Source: Paraflavitalea sp. CAU 1676 (GTDB lineage: Bacteria > Bacteroidota > Bacteroidia > Chitinophagales > Chitinophagaceae). Taken from it: a DNA stretch of 64,000 bases. Of this stretch, positions 27,245 to 35,693 are shown one piece after another. The stretch lies in assembly GCF_029223285.1 (NCBI RefSeq), contig NZ_JARHUJ010000001.1, positions 992,001 to 1,056,000 of the forward strand, in the 5' to 3' direction. The notes under the pieces are model-generated. The model ran no database searches. It was given only the letters and a program-made list of their open reading frames with translations, and was not told the origin of the DNA. Made by a program: the position numbers and the translations under genes. Each line of letters begins with the position of its first letter. The first letter of the stretch is position 1.

Positions 27245-27711
27245 CTATTTATTCTTTTTAACCACGAGTGTATTGGTAAGGCTATCGTGCCAGGGGCGGT
27301 AGCCGAATGCGCTAAGCGCTTCGAAGGGAATGAGGCATAGGCTGCGGAGGAAGGCGTCTTTGAAGGTGATCTTTGCACCGTCTTCTCTTACTACTACGGT
27401 ACCGGTGGCCATTTTGCCGAGGGTACGGCCGTTGGAGGCAAACTCAAAAATGGAATAGTAGCCTAAGATGATGAAAAACCATGCGAACAACAAGAGGAGT
27501 TGAAGGGATCCTCCGGATTCGTCCGTGTAAGGTTCGCCATCGATGGCAGAGGCTGCGAGCATTAATCCTAAGAATATACCAAGTATGAACATCACCGCAT
27601 ACAGGGCAAGGGTGTCAATGAGCATGTTGGCGAACCTTAATCCGGGTGATACGGGGTACGGTCGACGGTTTGTTCGAATTCTTTGAGCAGGTCATGATTG
27701 GGTTGTTCCAT
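27245..27711 (-). pseudogene. RDD-family gene broken by a single frameshift
   Basis: The ATG at 27711 opens a frame encoding MEQPNHDLLKEFEQTVDR, clearly parallel to the start of the intact paralogue (LLEEFEKT), but it stops after 24 residues. The other frame, read upstream from 27625, resumes the match at 27652 with VSPGLRFANMLIDTLALYA against the paralogue VSPILRFLNGFVDI, and runs on to a normal RDD tail (GRTLGKMATGTVVVREDG). The switch happens at a run of four C (27653-27656 on the minus strand reading), where one extra base would restore the frame. Either a recent mutation, a phase-variable tract or a sequencing error. A shortened product from the ATG at 27625 (126 residues) would lose the N terminus but keep the helices. 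Confidence 0.8.
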
Positions 27712-27748
27712 GTGGGTTGTTTTAGGAGTTGTAATGTAAATAAAGAAA

Positions 27749-27793
27749 CGTTCAAAAGAGCCAGTTATGCGTGAGATACGGCTTTTTTGAACG
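27749..27793 (-). terminator. Hairpin downstream of the MFS gene
   Basis: A stem of about 15 base pairs with one wobble (27749-27762 with 27780-27793) lies 32 bases beyond the MFS stop on the minus strand, with a run of T in the stem. Probably ends the aldo/keto reductase-MFS transcript. Confidence 0.5.
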
Positions 27794-27824
27794 CTTTCGG
27801 ATATGAACATGTCTTTTGGGGGCC

Positions 27825-29051
27825 CTATCTGCGGGCGAGGCGTGCACTCCAAAGCGTTATCGCGATGGCCAGGGCTACGAGTATGGCACCCGACCAGGGG
27901 GTTGCGCCGAGCCCGAGAGAAGAATCGACGATGAGGCCTCCGGCATATGCGCCGATGGCGATCCCGATATTGAAGGAGGCGATGTTAAAGGCCGATGCTA
28001 CATCGGCTGTGCCGGGCAGTTCTTTTTCGGCTGTTTGTACTACGTATAACTGAAGGCCGGGTACGTTCATGAAAGAAAGGGCGCCCATGGCGAATAAGGT
28101 GATCAGGGCTGGGATCGTGTATTGTACGGTGTAAGTGAACAGGAGCAATACTGCTGCCTGGAGGATAAACATCCAGAGCAAGGCCTTCAATGGTTGTTTG
28201 TTGGCGGCTTTGCCGCCCACTATGTTACCAATGGCGATGGCTACTCCATACAACAGGAGTACGATGTTCACGATGGATGCCGACAAGCCGGTTATTTCCT
28301 GCAAGAGGGGAGAGAGGTAAGTGAATGCTACAAAGGTACCTCCGTAACCAAGGGCCGTCATGAGGAAGGCCAGCACGAGGCGTTTGTTGGTGATCACTTT
28401 CAGCTGTGTTTTAAGGGATGCAGCCTTTTGGTTGGCCAGGTGGCCGGGCACGAGTATCCAACTGGCGATGAGTCCTACTACGCCCAAGAGCGCTACGCCG
28501 ATAAAGGTGGCGCGCCAGCCGAATTGCTGTCCGATGTAGGTGCCGAATGGCACGCCTGTTACGATGGCGACCGTGAGCCCGGCAAACATGATGGCAATAG
28601 CTGTTGCTCTTTTTTCGACAGGCACCAGGGCGGCTGCGATGGTAGAGCCGATGGAGAAGAACACGCCATGGGCAAAGCCGGTGATGATGCGGGCGATCAC
28701 CAGGGGGATAAAACCGGGTGCGAGCGAGGCCAACCCGTTTCCTATGGTAAACAGCAGCATCAGCATAATGAGGAGTTGTTTCCGCGGTACACGGCTGGTG
28801 AGGGCCGTTAGTACGGGCGCTCCGATGGCTACGCCGATGGCGTAGAGACTTACAAGGAGTCCGGCGGAGGGTATGGATATGTGCAGGTCCTGTGCCATGG
28901 TGGGCAGCAGGCCTACTATTACAAACTCGGTGGTGCCGATGCCGAAGGCGCTGATGGTAAGCGCCCAGAGGGCGGCAGGAAGTCGTTTGCTGGTGGTAAG
29001 GGCAGCGGGTGTTGCTTCCGCTACCGGAATAGAATTGGTGATGATGTTCAT
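27825..29051 (-). CDS. MFS transporter, DHA1/AraJ-like
   Basis: A 408-residue major facilitator with about 12 membrane helices. The N-terminal part has the AraJ/drug-proton-antiporter pattern FGIGTTEFVIVGLLPTMAQD, and the loop 2-3 motif A is seen as TALTSRVPRKQLL. Members export sugars or drugs with proton exchange. It begins 22 bases after the aldo/keto reductase stop, so both form an operon probably controlled by the divergent LysR regulator. The substrate is unknown; a metabolite acted on by the reductase is a reasonable guess. Confidence 0.9.
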   Translation of the reverse strand: MNIITNSIPVAEATPAALTTSKRLPAALWALTISAFGIGTTEFVIVGLLPTMAQDLHISIPSAGLLVSLYAIGVAIGAPVLTALTSRVPRKQLLIMLMLLFTIGNGLASLAPGFIPLVIARIITGFAHGVFFSIGSTIAAALVPVEKRATAIAIMFAGLTVAIVTGVPFGTYIGQQFGWRATFIGVALLGVVGLIASWILVPGHLANQKAASLKTQLKVITNKRLVLAFLMTALGYGGTFVAFTYLSPLLQEITGLSASIVNIVLLLYGVAIAIGNIVGGKAANKQPLKALLWMFILQAAVLLLFTYTVQYTIPALITLFAMGALSFMNVPGLQLYVVQTAEKELPGTADVASAFNIASFNIGIAIGAYAGGLIVDSSLGLGATPWSGAILVALAIAITLWSARLARR

Positions 29052-29073
29052 ATAATCTTTTTGATGCGGTGAT

Positions 29074-30057
29074 TTATATGGCAGCGAGTTCGCGGTTGAT
29101 GAAAACTAGTTCGTCGGGTGTTAGTTCGATGTGCATGGATTGCGCGTTGGCAATGGCCTGTTCTGCATTCCGGGCGCCGGCCAATACTACGGTGATGCCT
29201 TTTTGTAAGGTGGTCCATCGTAGTACGAGCTGGGCCAATGAAGCCTTTTTACTTTCTGCCAACGGCCGGATGGCTTCGAGAAAGGCTTTTACCTGCTCCA
29301 GGTTGTGCTGACCAAAATAGCCGTGCCGATGGTCATCTTCTTTGAGTTTAGCATCCTGGAAGTATTTGCCGGTGAGCAATCCTCTTTCCATAGGACTGTA
29401 GGCGATGATGCCGATCTTGTTTTCGAGGGTATGTGGCAGTAATTCGTTTTCGATGCTTCGGTTGAGCATGCTGTAGGGCACCTGGTTGGATGCGATGTTT
29501 ATGGTCCGGCTGGCTTCTTCGAGTTGAGCTGCGCTGTAGTTGGACACGCCGGCTGCGCGGATCTTTCCCTGTTGCTGCAGCTTATGCAGGGCTTCCATGG
29601 TTTCGTGGATAGGGGTGCTGTTATCGGGCCAGTGTATTTGCAGCAGATCGATGTAGTCGGTGCGCAGCCTTGTAAGGCTTTCTTCTACTTCCTTAATGAT
29701 ATTGGATGGGGACGCGTATTTAAAAACGGGGATGTTGTGGCCATTGTGGCTGGCGTCGAAAAAGTATTCGCCCCTGCCCTGGTTGCTGCCGTCCCACACC
29801 AGGCCGAACTTGGTGAGCAGTTGCAGGTTGGACCTGTCTTTGCCGGCGAGGGCTTCGCCGATCATTGCTTCACTTAATCCAAAGCCATAGAAAGGGGCTG
29901 TATCGATGGATGTAACGCCGTGATCGATAGCCGCATGGATGGAGGCGATGGCTTCTTTCTTTTCTGTTCCACCCCACATATTGCCGCCGATGGCGAATGC
30001 GCCATAGGTGATGGTGGATAATTGGAGGTTGCTATTTCCGAGTTGTCTGTATTCCAT
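29074..30057 (-). CDS. Aldo/keto reductase
   Basis: A 327-residue NADPH-dependent reductase of the (beta/alpha)8 aldo/keto reductase family. The catalytic tetrad is visible: Asp and Tyr in SIDTAPFYGFGLSE, Lys in LLTKFGL, and His in LQIHWPDN. The C-terminal cofactor-binding segment contains VLAGARNAEQ. It resembles the YhdN/IolS-like subgroup. First gene of an operon with the MFS transporter, divergent from the LysR gene 97 bases away. Confidence 0.93.
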   Translation of the reverse strand: MEYRQLGNSNLQLSTITYGAFAIGGNMWGGTEKKEAIASIHAAIDHGVTSIDTAPFYGFGLSEAMIGEALAGKDRSNLQLLTKFGLVWDGSNQGRGEYFFDASHNGHNIPVFKYASPSNIIKEVEESLTRLRTDYIDLLQIHWPDNSTPIHETMEALHKLQQQGKIRAAGVSNYSAAQLEEASRTINIASNQVPYSMLNRSIENELLPHTLENKIGIIAYSPMERGLLTGKYFQDAKLKEDDHRHGYFGQHNLEQVKAFLEAIRPLAESKKASLAQLVLRWTTLQKGITVVLAGARNAEQAIANAQSMHIELTPDELVFINRELAAI

Positions 30058-30102
30058 ATCTTCTTGTTTTGCGTTGCGGAAGCAAAATTCACCCCTTTCT
30101 AT

Positions 30103-30117
30103 CTATTAGCATAATAG
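30103..30117. promoter_or_regulatory. LysR-type binding site candidate
   Basis: CTATTA-GCA-TAATAG is a perfect palindrome containing the T-N11-A signature of LysR-type sites. It sits between the divergent aldo/keto reductase and LysR genes, 38 bases before the LysR start. TACATTTG at 30127-30134 may be the -7 box of the LysR promoter. Confidence 0.5.
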
Positions 30118-30154
30118 TATAATTTATACATTTGTATCAGAAAACTGATAGTGT

Positions 30155-31054
30155 ATGATACTCAACCTGGAATGGCTACGGACTTTCAAAGCGATCTATG
30201 AGCATGAAACGCTGACGGGGGCTGCGCAGGCTTTGTACATTTCGCAGCCGGGCGTGAGCCTGCATCTGAATTCGCTGGAGGCGTATACGGGGTATAAGTT
30301 ATTTGACCGCAGCGCCAAGAAGATGGTACCGACGGAGCGGGGTAAAGTGCTGTACAATTTCGTGTTGGAGCCCATCAGTAAGCTGGAAACGGCGGAGCAG
30401 TTGTTTTACCGCAGTACGAAGGCGGACAGGCCTACGATCAGCATCGGTATGTGCTTCGAGACGTTTCAGTTTACGCTGGAGAAGCATATCTCTTCTTTAC
30501 CTTTCAATGTGATCATCAAGTTTGGCCAGTATCCCCAAACGCTCCACGATCTCGATAAGGGGGTGCTGGACCTGATCATTACACCACACAAGGAAGAGTT
30601 GAAGAGCCTGGAGTACAAACCGTTTTCGAAAGAACGGATCGTGCTGGTGTGTGGCTCTAAAACGAATACCAAGGAGTTGAATGTTTTGCTCGACAAGGGG
30701 CATGTGAAGGAAGCAGAGGCGTGGCTGAAGCAGCAGTTGTGGTACAGTACGGCGGCGGATATGGATCACCTCAAACGTTTCTGGCAGGTAAACTTCAAGC
30801 ATAACCTGGATTTCAAACCGAACTATATTGTTCCGAATATCAGTTCTATCGTTCGCTGTTTGAGCGGCAACCAGGGCTTTTCTGTGATACCGGATTTTTT
30901 GTGTCGGGAGGAAATAGCTTCGGGGAAGCTGAAGCTGGTATGGGAGGGAAATCCGGTGATCGAGAATACGCTTTATTTCGGGACGCGGAAGAAGACGATG
31001 TATGAGAAGGAGATCAATATGGTAAAGGCCATTTTTGAGCAGGAAGAATTGTGA
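30155..31054 (+). CDS. LysR-family transcriptional regulator
   Basis: A 299-residue LysR regulator. The N-terminal winged HTH (residues 1-65) is typical: LEWLRTFKAIYEHETLTGAA, YISQPGVSLHLNSLE, KLFDRSAKKMVPTERG. The rest is a LysR_substrate-type effector domain. It is transcribed divergently from the aldo/keto reductase-MFS operon, the standard arrangement for a regulator and its target, and a T-N11-A palindrome lies between them. Confidence 0.93.
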   Translation: MILNLEWLRTFKAIYEHETLTGAAQALYISQPGVSLHLNSLEAYTGYKLFDRSAKKMVPTERGKVLYNFVLEPISKLETAEQLFYRSTKADRPTISIGMCFETFQFTLEKHISSLPFNVIIKFGQYPQTLHDLDKGVLDLIITPHKEELKSLEYKPFSKERIVLVCGSKTNTKELNVLLDKGHVKEAEAWLKQQLWYSTAADMDHLKRFWQVNFKHNLDFKPNYIVPNISSIVRCLSGNQGFSVIPDFLCREEIASGKLKLVWEGNPVIENTLYFGTRKKTMYEKEINMVKAIFEQEEL

Positions 31055-31185
31055 GGAAGGGGGGCGGTATGGTGGGCCGGGACTTTTGGACTCGATGGTG
31101 GGATGTGAGCTTTATGGTAGATGGGGCAGGGGCTGCCAGAGGCCTGTCGGACCCCTGCCCGGTATGGGTTTGGTATGGAGCGGAG

Positions 31186-31240
31186 TCTCGATAAGGTCTC
31201 GATAAGGTCTCGGTAAGGTCTCGATAAGCTCTCGATAAGG
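31186..31240. repeat. 11-base tandem repeat, five units
   Basis: Five consecutive units of TCTCGATAAGG (31186-31196, 31197-31207, 31208-31218, 31219-31229, 31230-31240). Unit 3 has one change (A to G) and unit 4 one (last G to C). The period equals about one helical turn. Units are contiguous with no spacers, so it is not a CRISPR array; copy number probably varies between strains. Confidence 0.9.
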
Positions 31241-31487
31241 GTGGTGGTTTGGCTGGTGAAATGGGACCCTTGGGAAGGTGTTTGTGTGTTGTTTTTGTCC
31301 CTTGTGGGGCGTTTGAGACATTTTGTTACAACCGGAGAAGGGTTCGATCACTCCTCTAAATATACGAAAATGCCCGGCCGGAAGGCTTACGCCAGGTGCT
31401 AATATTTCTGCAACCCTGTTTGACTTTAAGCAGCTATAAAAGGTTACCGGCACCGCTCTTTTTGAGAGACGATGCCGGTGCGGAAAG

Positions 31488-31513
31488 GAAAAAGCGGCGG
31501 GTGTGGCCGCTTT
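31488..31513 (-). terminator. Terminator of the HSL-type esterase gene
   Basis: An 8-base-pair stem (31491-31498 with 31506-31513) followed on the minus strand by a T run, 12 bases after the esterase stop. Confidence 0.75.
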
Positions 31514-31524
31514 AGTTTTATAGT

Positions 31525-32508
31525 TTATGCGAGTGCTTTTTTGATGGCTGCTGCTGCGAACAATAAGGCCGATTGAACGGCGGGTATGTTCGCGAGCGGA
31601 TTGAGCAGTCCGTAGTCGTGGATCATGCCCTGCACCCTTACCAATGATACCTTTACTCCGGCCTGGTTCAGTTTTCGTGCGTATGCTTCGCCTTCGTCGC
31701 GCAACACATCGTTTTCGGCCGTTTGCACGATGGCGGGCGGCAGGTCTTTGAGTTGATCGAGCGTTGCCTTTAAGGGCGAGGCATAAATTTCGTTGCGGAG
31801 GTTGGCATCAGTGGTGTAGTTATCCCAGAACCATATCATCATATTCCTGGTGAGAAAACGGTCTTGCGCATATTGGTGGTACGAGGCTGTTTCGAAGGAG
31901 GCATCTGTTACAGGCCAGAAGAGTACCTGAAGTTTGAAGGCTGGTCCTTTTTTGTCCTTCGCCATGAGGGCCACTGCTGCGGTGAGGTTTCCGCCTACGC
32001 TGTTGCCTACGATCGCCAGGCGCTTTCCATCGACATTAATGCTGGCGCCATTTTCGGCCACCCATTTGGCAGCGGCATAACATTCGTTTACGGCTGTGGG
32101 GTATTTTGCTTCGGGTGAGCGGGTGTATTCTGCATGTACCGCCACTGCGCCTGAATTAACGACGAGGTCACGAATGAATCGCTGGTGTGTGGGATAGTCG
32201 CCCAATACCCAACCGCCTCCGTGGAAGAACATGAATGCGGGCAATGTTTCTTTTACACCTGCGGGGCGTGTGATGAAAAGTTTTACGGTGATGCCGTCCT
32301 GCGTGATGGTCTTTTCCGATACTTCAATTCCTGAAATGTCGACCTTGACGGAGGTCTGCGCTCCTTCGAGCACTTTACGTGCATCTGCGGGCTGCGTGGT
32401 TTCCATGGGCTCGCCTCCGCTGGTGTTCAATGCCTTGAGGAATGCCTTGGTTTGCACTTCGATGGCGGGATCGCTTGCATAATCGATCACTGTTATGTCG
32501 TTTTTCAT
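31525..32508 (-). CDS. HSL-family alpha/beta-hydrolase (esterase/lipase)
   Basis: A 327-residue esterase of the hormone-sensitive-lipase (bacterial family IV) type. The oxyanion motif is FFHGGGW, the nucleophile Ser lies in GNSVGGN (family G-D-S-A-G-G), the acid Asp in NDVLRDEGEAY and the His in GMIHDYG. I choose the ATG at 32508; the 47 extra residues of the longer frame have no family counterpart. No signal peptide, so it should be cytoplasmic. It probably hydrolyses short acyl esters; the natural substrate is unknown. Confidence 0.9.
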   Translation of the reverse strand: MKNDITVIDYASDPAIEVQTKAFLKALNTSGGEPMETTQPADARKVLEGAQTSVKVDISGIEVSEKTITQDGITVKLFITRPAGVKETLPAFMFFHGGGWVLGDYPTHQRFIRDLVVNSGAVAVHAEYTRSPEAKYPTAVNECYAAAKWVAENGASINVDGKRLAIVGNSVGGNLTAAVALMAKDKKGPAFKLQVLFWPVTDASFETASYHQYAQDRFLTRNMMIWFWDNYTTDANLRNEIYASPLKATLDQLKDLPPAIVQTAENDVLRDEGEAYARKLNQAGVKVSLVRVQGMIHDYGLLNPLANIPAVQSALLFAAAAIKKALA

Positions 32509-32750
32509 GTTCTTGCCTTTTATGTGTTTAGTTGAGTAATCTGTAGGAATCACAAATCTACTTTCGAAGGCAGGGGCAGGCAATGTATAAATTGCAGCAA
32601 GACTTGTATAATTTATCAAATTGGGGGCCAGGGTTGCTGAAGTGTTCAAGCATACGAGCAGGAAGGTTCTGGTTTATTCAACGTTGGGCAAATTAATTAT
32701 GCCGTTGAGGAAGAAAAATGTTGGAGGGGAGAGGCAGGGTATTTCATCGT

Positions 32751-34121
32751 TTAATGTTTGATAATAAACCGAATTCCTTTGGATTGCCAGCCATTTGAAA
32801 ATACTGTTGCCACATAGTCGCCATTTGGCAGATCGATTACGTCGATGTGCTGAGCATTACCGGTAATGTCAAACGTCTTTAGTATTTGACCATTCATGTT
32901 GGCGATCTTCAGTGTGGCGTCGCCACCGGATATTTCAATATTCAGGTTACCATCCGAAGGATTGGGGTAAAGCTTATGGATCACCGGCCGGTTCTTCTTA
33001 TTCTTTTGATGGTAGAAAAGTAAGGTGCCCGCTGCTATGAGGACCAATACCGCAATTCCTCCAAACAATAAATAATTTCTTTGCGTTTCTTTTTTCTTGA
33101 TATAAGCAATTACCTCGCCTGGTAAGTTTAAGGTGCCTGGCTTGGTAAACAGCTTAAGGCTGTCGACGTTGAATGTTATTTCTATTTGCCGAACACTATC
33201 TGCAGACGAGAGGTTGGAGGAATAATAAACGAGGTTATAGAATGCCTGAATTTGCTTGCTGATCTGTGTATAGACGGTATCCAGGGAGGCGGATGACTGC
33301 GTAAAGTAAAACTGTCCGTGGGTGGATCTGGCGATTAACTCCAACGTGTCTTTGTTTACATCTCCAAGCCCTATTATATAGATCGGAATTTCTTGCCTGA
33401 TGGCATTTTCAATTACTGTTTTGGATGTTGATGTTGAAATATTATCCCTTCCGTCCGTAAGTACCACTACTACTTTAAGTCCATTGGCTTTTTTTACTTC
33501 TTCAACGCTATAATTAATGGCATCATATAGCGCAGTGGAAGAATCTGCCTGCATTGAGTCGACAAGCGAGTTGATCCTTGTTGCATCCTGGGTTAGTGGT
33601 AGTTTTGCATCGACGGTAGATGAAAAGCCGGTGATGCTGATAAAGTCTTTTTTAGTATTGAAGCTTCTTACAAACTGTTTTACGGCGGCTTTGGCATTTT
33701 CAATAGGTGCTTTATATCCCTTGGGGAATTTTACATTCCAGTTTGCGTCTATTTGAAATAATGCTTTCCCTTCCTTGTCATATAATAGCGACAAATCATC
33801 ATTCATTGAACCGGAATGGTCTATAACTATACCTACATTGATAGGCTGGTTTTTCGAAATGGGTTCAAGGGATACTACATTGCATTCCTGCCGGTTCTCT
33901 TTGACAAACATCTTTTCTTTCGACAGGTTCCAGACAGGTTCACCTGTTCGTGTTTCGGCTCTGAATACAACAGAAATATTTGGGAAAGCATCGGGATAAA
34001 TATTCAGTATCGTCAGATCTGCTGTATCGGAGGTTGATAATTGACCGTTGACTTTTTTTGCTTGTCCTGATAGATTCAAGGTGAAGCAAATGGCTATCGC
34101 CAGGAGGGCTAATTTGTTCAC
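32751..34121 (-). CDS. VWA-domain protein with membrane helix and T9SS sorting tail
   Basis: A 456-residue protein: signal peptide (to about residue 20), a beta domain, a von Willebrand A domain (about 94-280) with metal site D101-x-S103-x-S105 in IVIDHSGSMND and Asp in LTDGRDN, a hydrophobic helix near 352-373 followed by basic KNKKNR, and residues 380-456 forming a type A T9SS C-terminal sorting domain (KLYPNPSDGNLNIE, then LPNGDYVATV). T9SS cargo normally passes wholly through the outer membrane, so a membrane helix before the tail is odd. It may be an adhesin or a membrane scaffold. Its base composition is more AT-rich than genes to the left. Confidence 0.85.
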   Translation of the reverse strand: MNKLALLAIAICFTLNLSGQAKKVNGQLSTSDTADLTILNIYPDAFPNISVVFRAETRTGEPVWNLSKEKMFVKENRQECNVVSLEPISKNQPINVGIVIDHSGSMNDDLSLLYDKEGKALFQIDANWNVKFPKGYKAPIENAKAAVKQFVRSFNTKKDFISITGFSSTVDAKLPLTQDATRINSLVDSMQADSSTALYDAINYSVEEVKKANGLKVVVVLTDGRDNISTSTSKTVIENAIRQEIPIYIIGLGDVNKDTLELIARSTHGQFYFTQSSASLDTVYTQISKQIQAFYNLVYYSSNLSSADSVRQIEITFNVDSLKLFTKPGTLNLPGEVIAYIKKKETQRNYLLFGGIAVLVLIAAGTLLFYHQKNKKNRPVIHKLYPNPSDGNLNIEISGGDATLKIANMNGQILKTFDITGNAQHIDVIDLPNGDYVATVFSNGWQSKGIRFIIKH

Positions 34122-34602
34122 GGGGGTTATTTAAGGTGTCTTAATACTTGCAGCCGAGGGTTGCGCCGCGAAAGCCGGTCGGGCCTCGTTCACCGTCAAG
34201 CAATACCTGCTAATAAATGTAGATATAATTGCCTGAGTTTTCTATTTTCCCGTGAAATTCTTTGGGAGGAAAATAATTCGCAGAGTTCTTGTGTAGTTAT
34301 TGTTTCTACCTTAACTTTGAAAGACAAAGTACTTTTTTTACTTAAAGAACTGGCATTGTTTACAAGCCATCGTTGAGAAGAGCCCGACAGGTGGGTGGCT
34401 CAATAGTTTCTATTGTTCCCGGGGATACCCAGGCACCCTGGCATAGTAATGCGTTTTCAAAATGCTTTTTGGGGGCTCAGCTAAGGATTGGTGGATCACC
34501 CTTGCCAATCGGGCATGCCTGCGCCAACGTGCTGCAGCGCATATCAGCGTTGGGCAACATGACTATTTGCAGGGGGACTTTTTTCATATTTAAATTCAGC
34601 AA
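34122..34602. other. AT-rich intergenic region
   Basis: A 481-base gap between the divergent VWA gene and the methyltransferase gene. TAACTTTG (34312-34319) with CTTG 20 bases upstream is a weak promoter match, though 280 bases from the next gene. A short CCAGG-CAC-CCTGG palindrome lies near 34430. No gene or RNA is recognised. Confidence 0.4.
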
Positions 34603-35193
34603 GTGCAGCATTCTACCCGTACATTTTATAATAGTTTGTCTTTTCTTTATCCGGCCATCGATTACTTTTTAAGAGGAAATAAGATGTGCCTGATTGAGGA
34701 GGTTAATCGTTGTGTTCCCGGAAAACTGCTGGAGATTGGCGTTGGTAATGGATCACATTTATCCTTATACGGCTCTCATCAAATTGTAGGTATCGACATT
34801 TCGGAATCCATGCTCCGGAAAGCGCAGCGTTATAAGCATGAGCGTATTGAATTGCTTTTAATGGATGGGGAAAATCTGTTGTTTCCAGCAGCTTGTTTTG
34901 ACTATGTGGTGATCAGTCACGTGCTGGCGGTTACAAAAGATCCAGATCAATTGGTGAACCAGATCTACCAGGTACTAAAGCCTGGCGGCAAGCTGTTTAT
35001 TCTCAATCATTTTACGCCTGCAAATTGGCTCAGGTACGTTGACTGGGCTTTTCAGCCCTTGTCGGCCCTTTTTCATTTTAGATCTTCCTTTCATTTGACC
35101 GATGTTAAAGCTCTGCAACGTTTTTCCCTTGAAAAGCAAACTGAACTGGGTAAGGGCTCTTATTTTAAACTTCTTATCTGTCGTAAGCCTTGA
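34603..35193 (+). CDS. SAM-dependent methyltransferase (PmtA/UbiE-like)
   Basis: A 196-residue class I methyltransferase. SAM motifs: I in LLEIGVGNGSHL, acidic post-I in IVGIDISESML, motif III region LMDGENLLFPAACFDYVVISHVL, and LKPGGKLFILNHF. The FYNSLSFLYPAIDYF N terminus resembles phosphatidylethanolamine N-methyltransferases, but small-molecule methylation cannot be excluded. The start is a GTG at 34603, chosen because the first 25 residues fit the family; the ATG at 34684 would cut them off. The stop overlaps the TTG start of the VanZ-like gene (TTGA), so the two are coupled. Confidence 0.85.
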   Translation: MQHSTRTFYNSLSFLYPAIDYFLRGNKMCLIEEVNRCVPGKLLEIGVGNGSHLSLYGSHQIVGIDISESMLRKAQRYKHERIELLLMDGENLLFPAACFDYVVISHVLAVTKDPDQLVNQIYQVLKPGGKLFILNHFTPANWLRYVDWAFQPLSALFHFRSSFHLTDVKALQRFSLEKQTELGKGSYFKLLICRKP

Positions 35194-35693
35194 AAAAATA
35201 CTTTCCGATACTGCCTGTATCCTTACTTCTTAGCTTATTTATTTACGTTTTTTACCGTACTGATAAGACGCTGATCAATCAGCTCTGTATTTCGATCTTT
35301 CAACAGGAGCCGTATAACTTTCTAAAAAGCCGTGTTGCCTTTTCGCTCCCATTGCCGGATTTTATTATTTATTCTTTGCCCGAAGGCTTGTGGGTCTTTT
35401 GCATTACACTCACCTCGAGCACTTTTTACCTGGAGATACGAAAACGAAAATGGAATCTGATATATGTTCCCATACTGTTAGCCTTACTCATGGAACTATT
35501 TCAGCTTTTGCATATTGCCAACGGTCGGTTCGATTGGATGGATATTATCTTTTCGACTATCTTTTGGTTGCTGGCTTTGCTATGCACGAGGGCTAACATA
35601 GGTAAAGAGTCCATCTTTCAATCAACCAATACGGCAACTATTTACTGTATCGTCAGTTACTTTATTGTTTACCTGGCCCATGTCAATTATTAA
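35190..35693 (+). CDS. VanZ-like membrane protein
   Basis: A 167-residue protein with four or five membrane helices resembling the VanZ-like family (LPEGLWVFC, MELFQLLHIANGRFDWMD, with the helix-end pattern E-x-x-Q and the D-W-x-D). The family's biochemical role is unclear; VanZ itself gives teicoplanin tolerance. It starts with TTG at 35190, overlapping the methyltransferase stop by four bases. Its TAA stop shares three bases with the convergent dapF stop. Confidence 0.75.
   Translation: MKKYFPILPVSLLLSLFIYVFYRTDKTLINQLCISIFQQEPYNFLKSRVAFSLPLPDFIIYSLPEGLWVFCITLTSSTFYLEIRKRKWNLIYVPILLALLMELFQLLHIANGRFDWMDIIFSTIFWLLALLCTRANIGKESIFQSTNTATIYCIVSYFIVYLAHVNY

Larger units (their letters stand above)
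31055..31524. other. Intergenic region with tandem repeat and hairpins
   Basis: A 470-base gap between the convergent LysR and esterase genes. It contains a five-unit 11-base tandem repeat, an inverted repeat ACCGGC/GCCGGT near 31446-31478, and a terminator for the esterase gene. The open frame on the minus strand through the repeat is Pro/His-rich with no family resemblance and is not called. Confidence 0.5.

Noticed and set aside
31186..31240. CRISPR array
   Set aside because: Units are 11 bases, contiguous and without spacers, and there are no cas genes in the window.
31112..31453. 113-residue minus-strand frame through the 11-base tandem repeat
   Set aside because: The repeat gives a superficially repetitive peptide, but no signal, domain or neighbouring logic supports coding.
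34373..34672. 99-residue plus-strand frame before the methyltransferase gene
   Set aside because: It overlaps the start of the methyltransferase gene in another frame and resembles nothing known.
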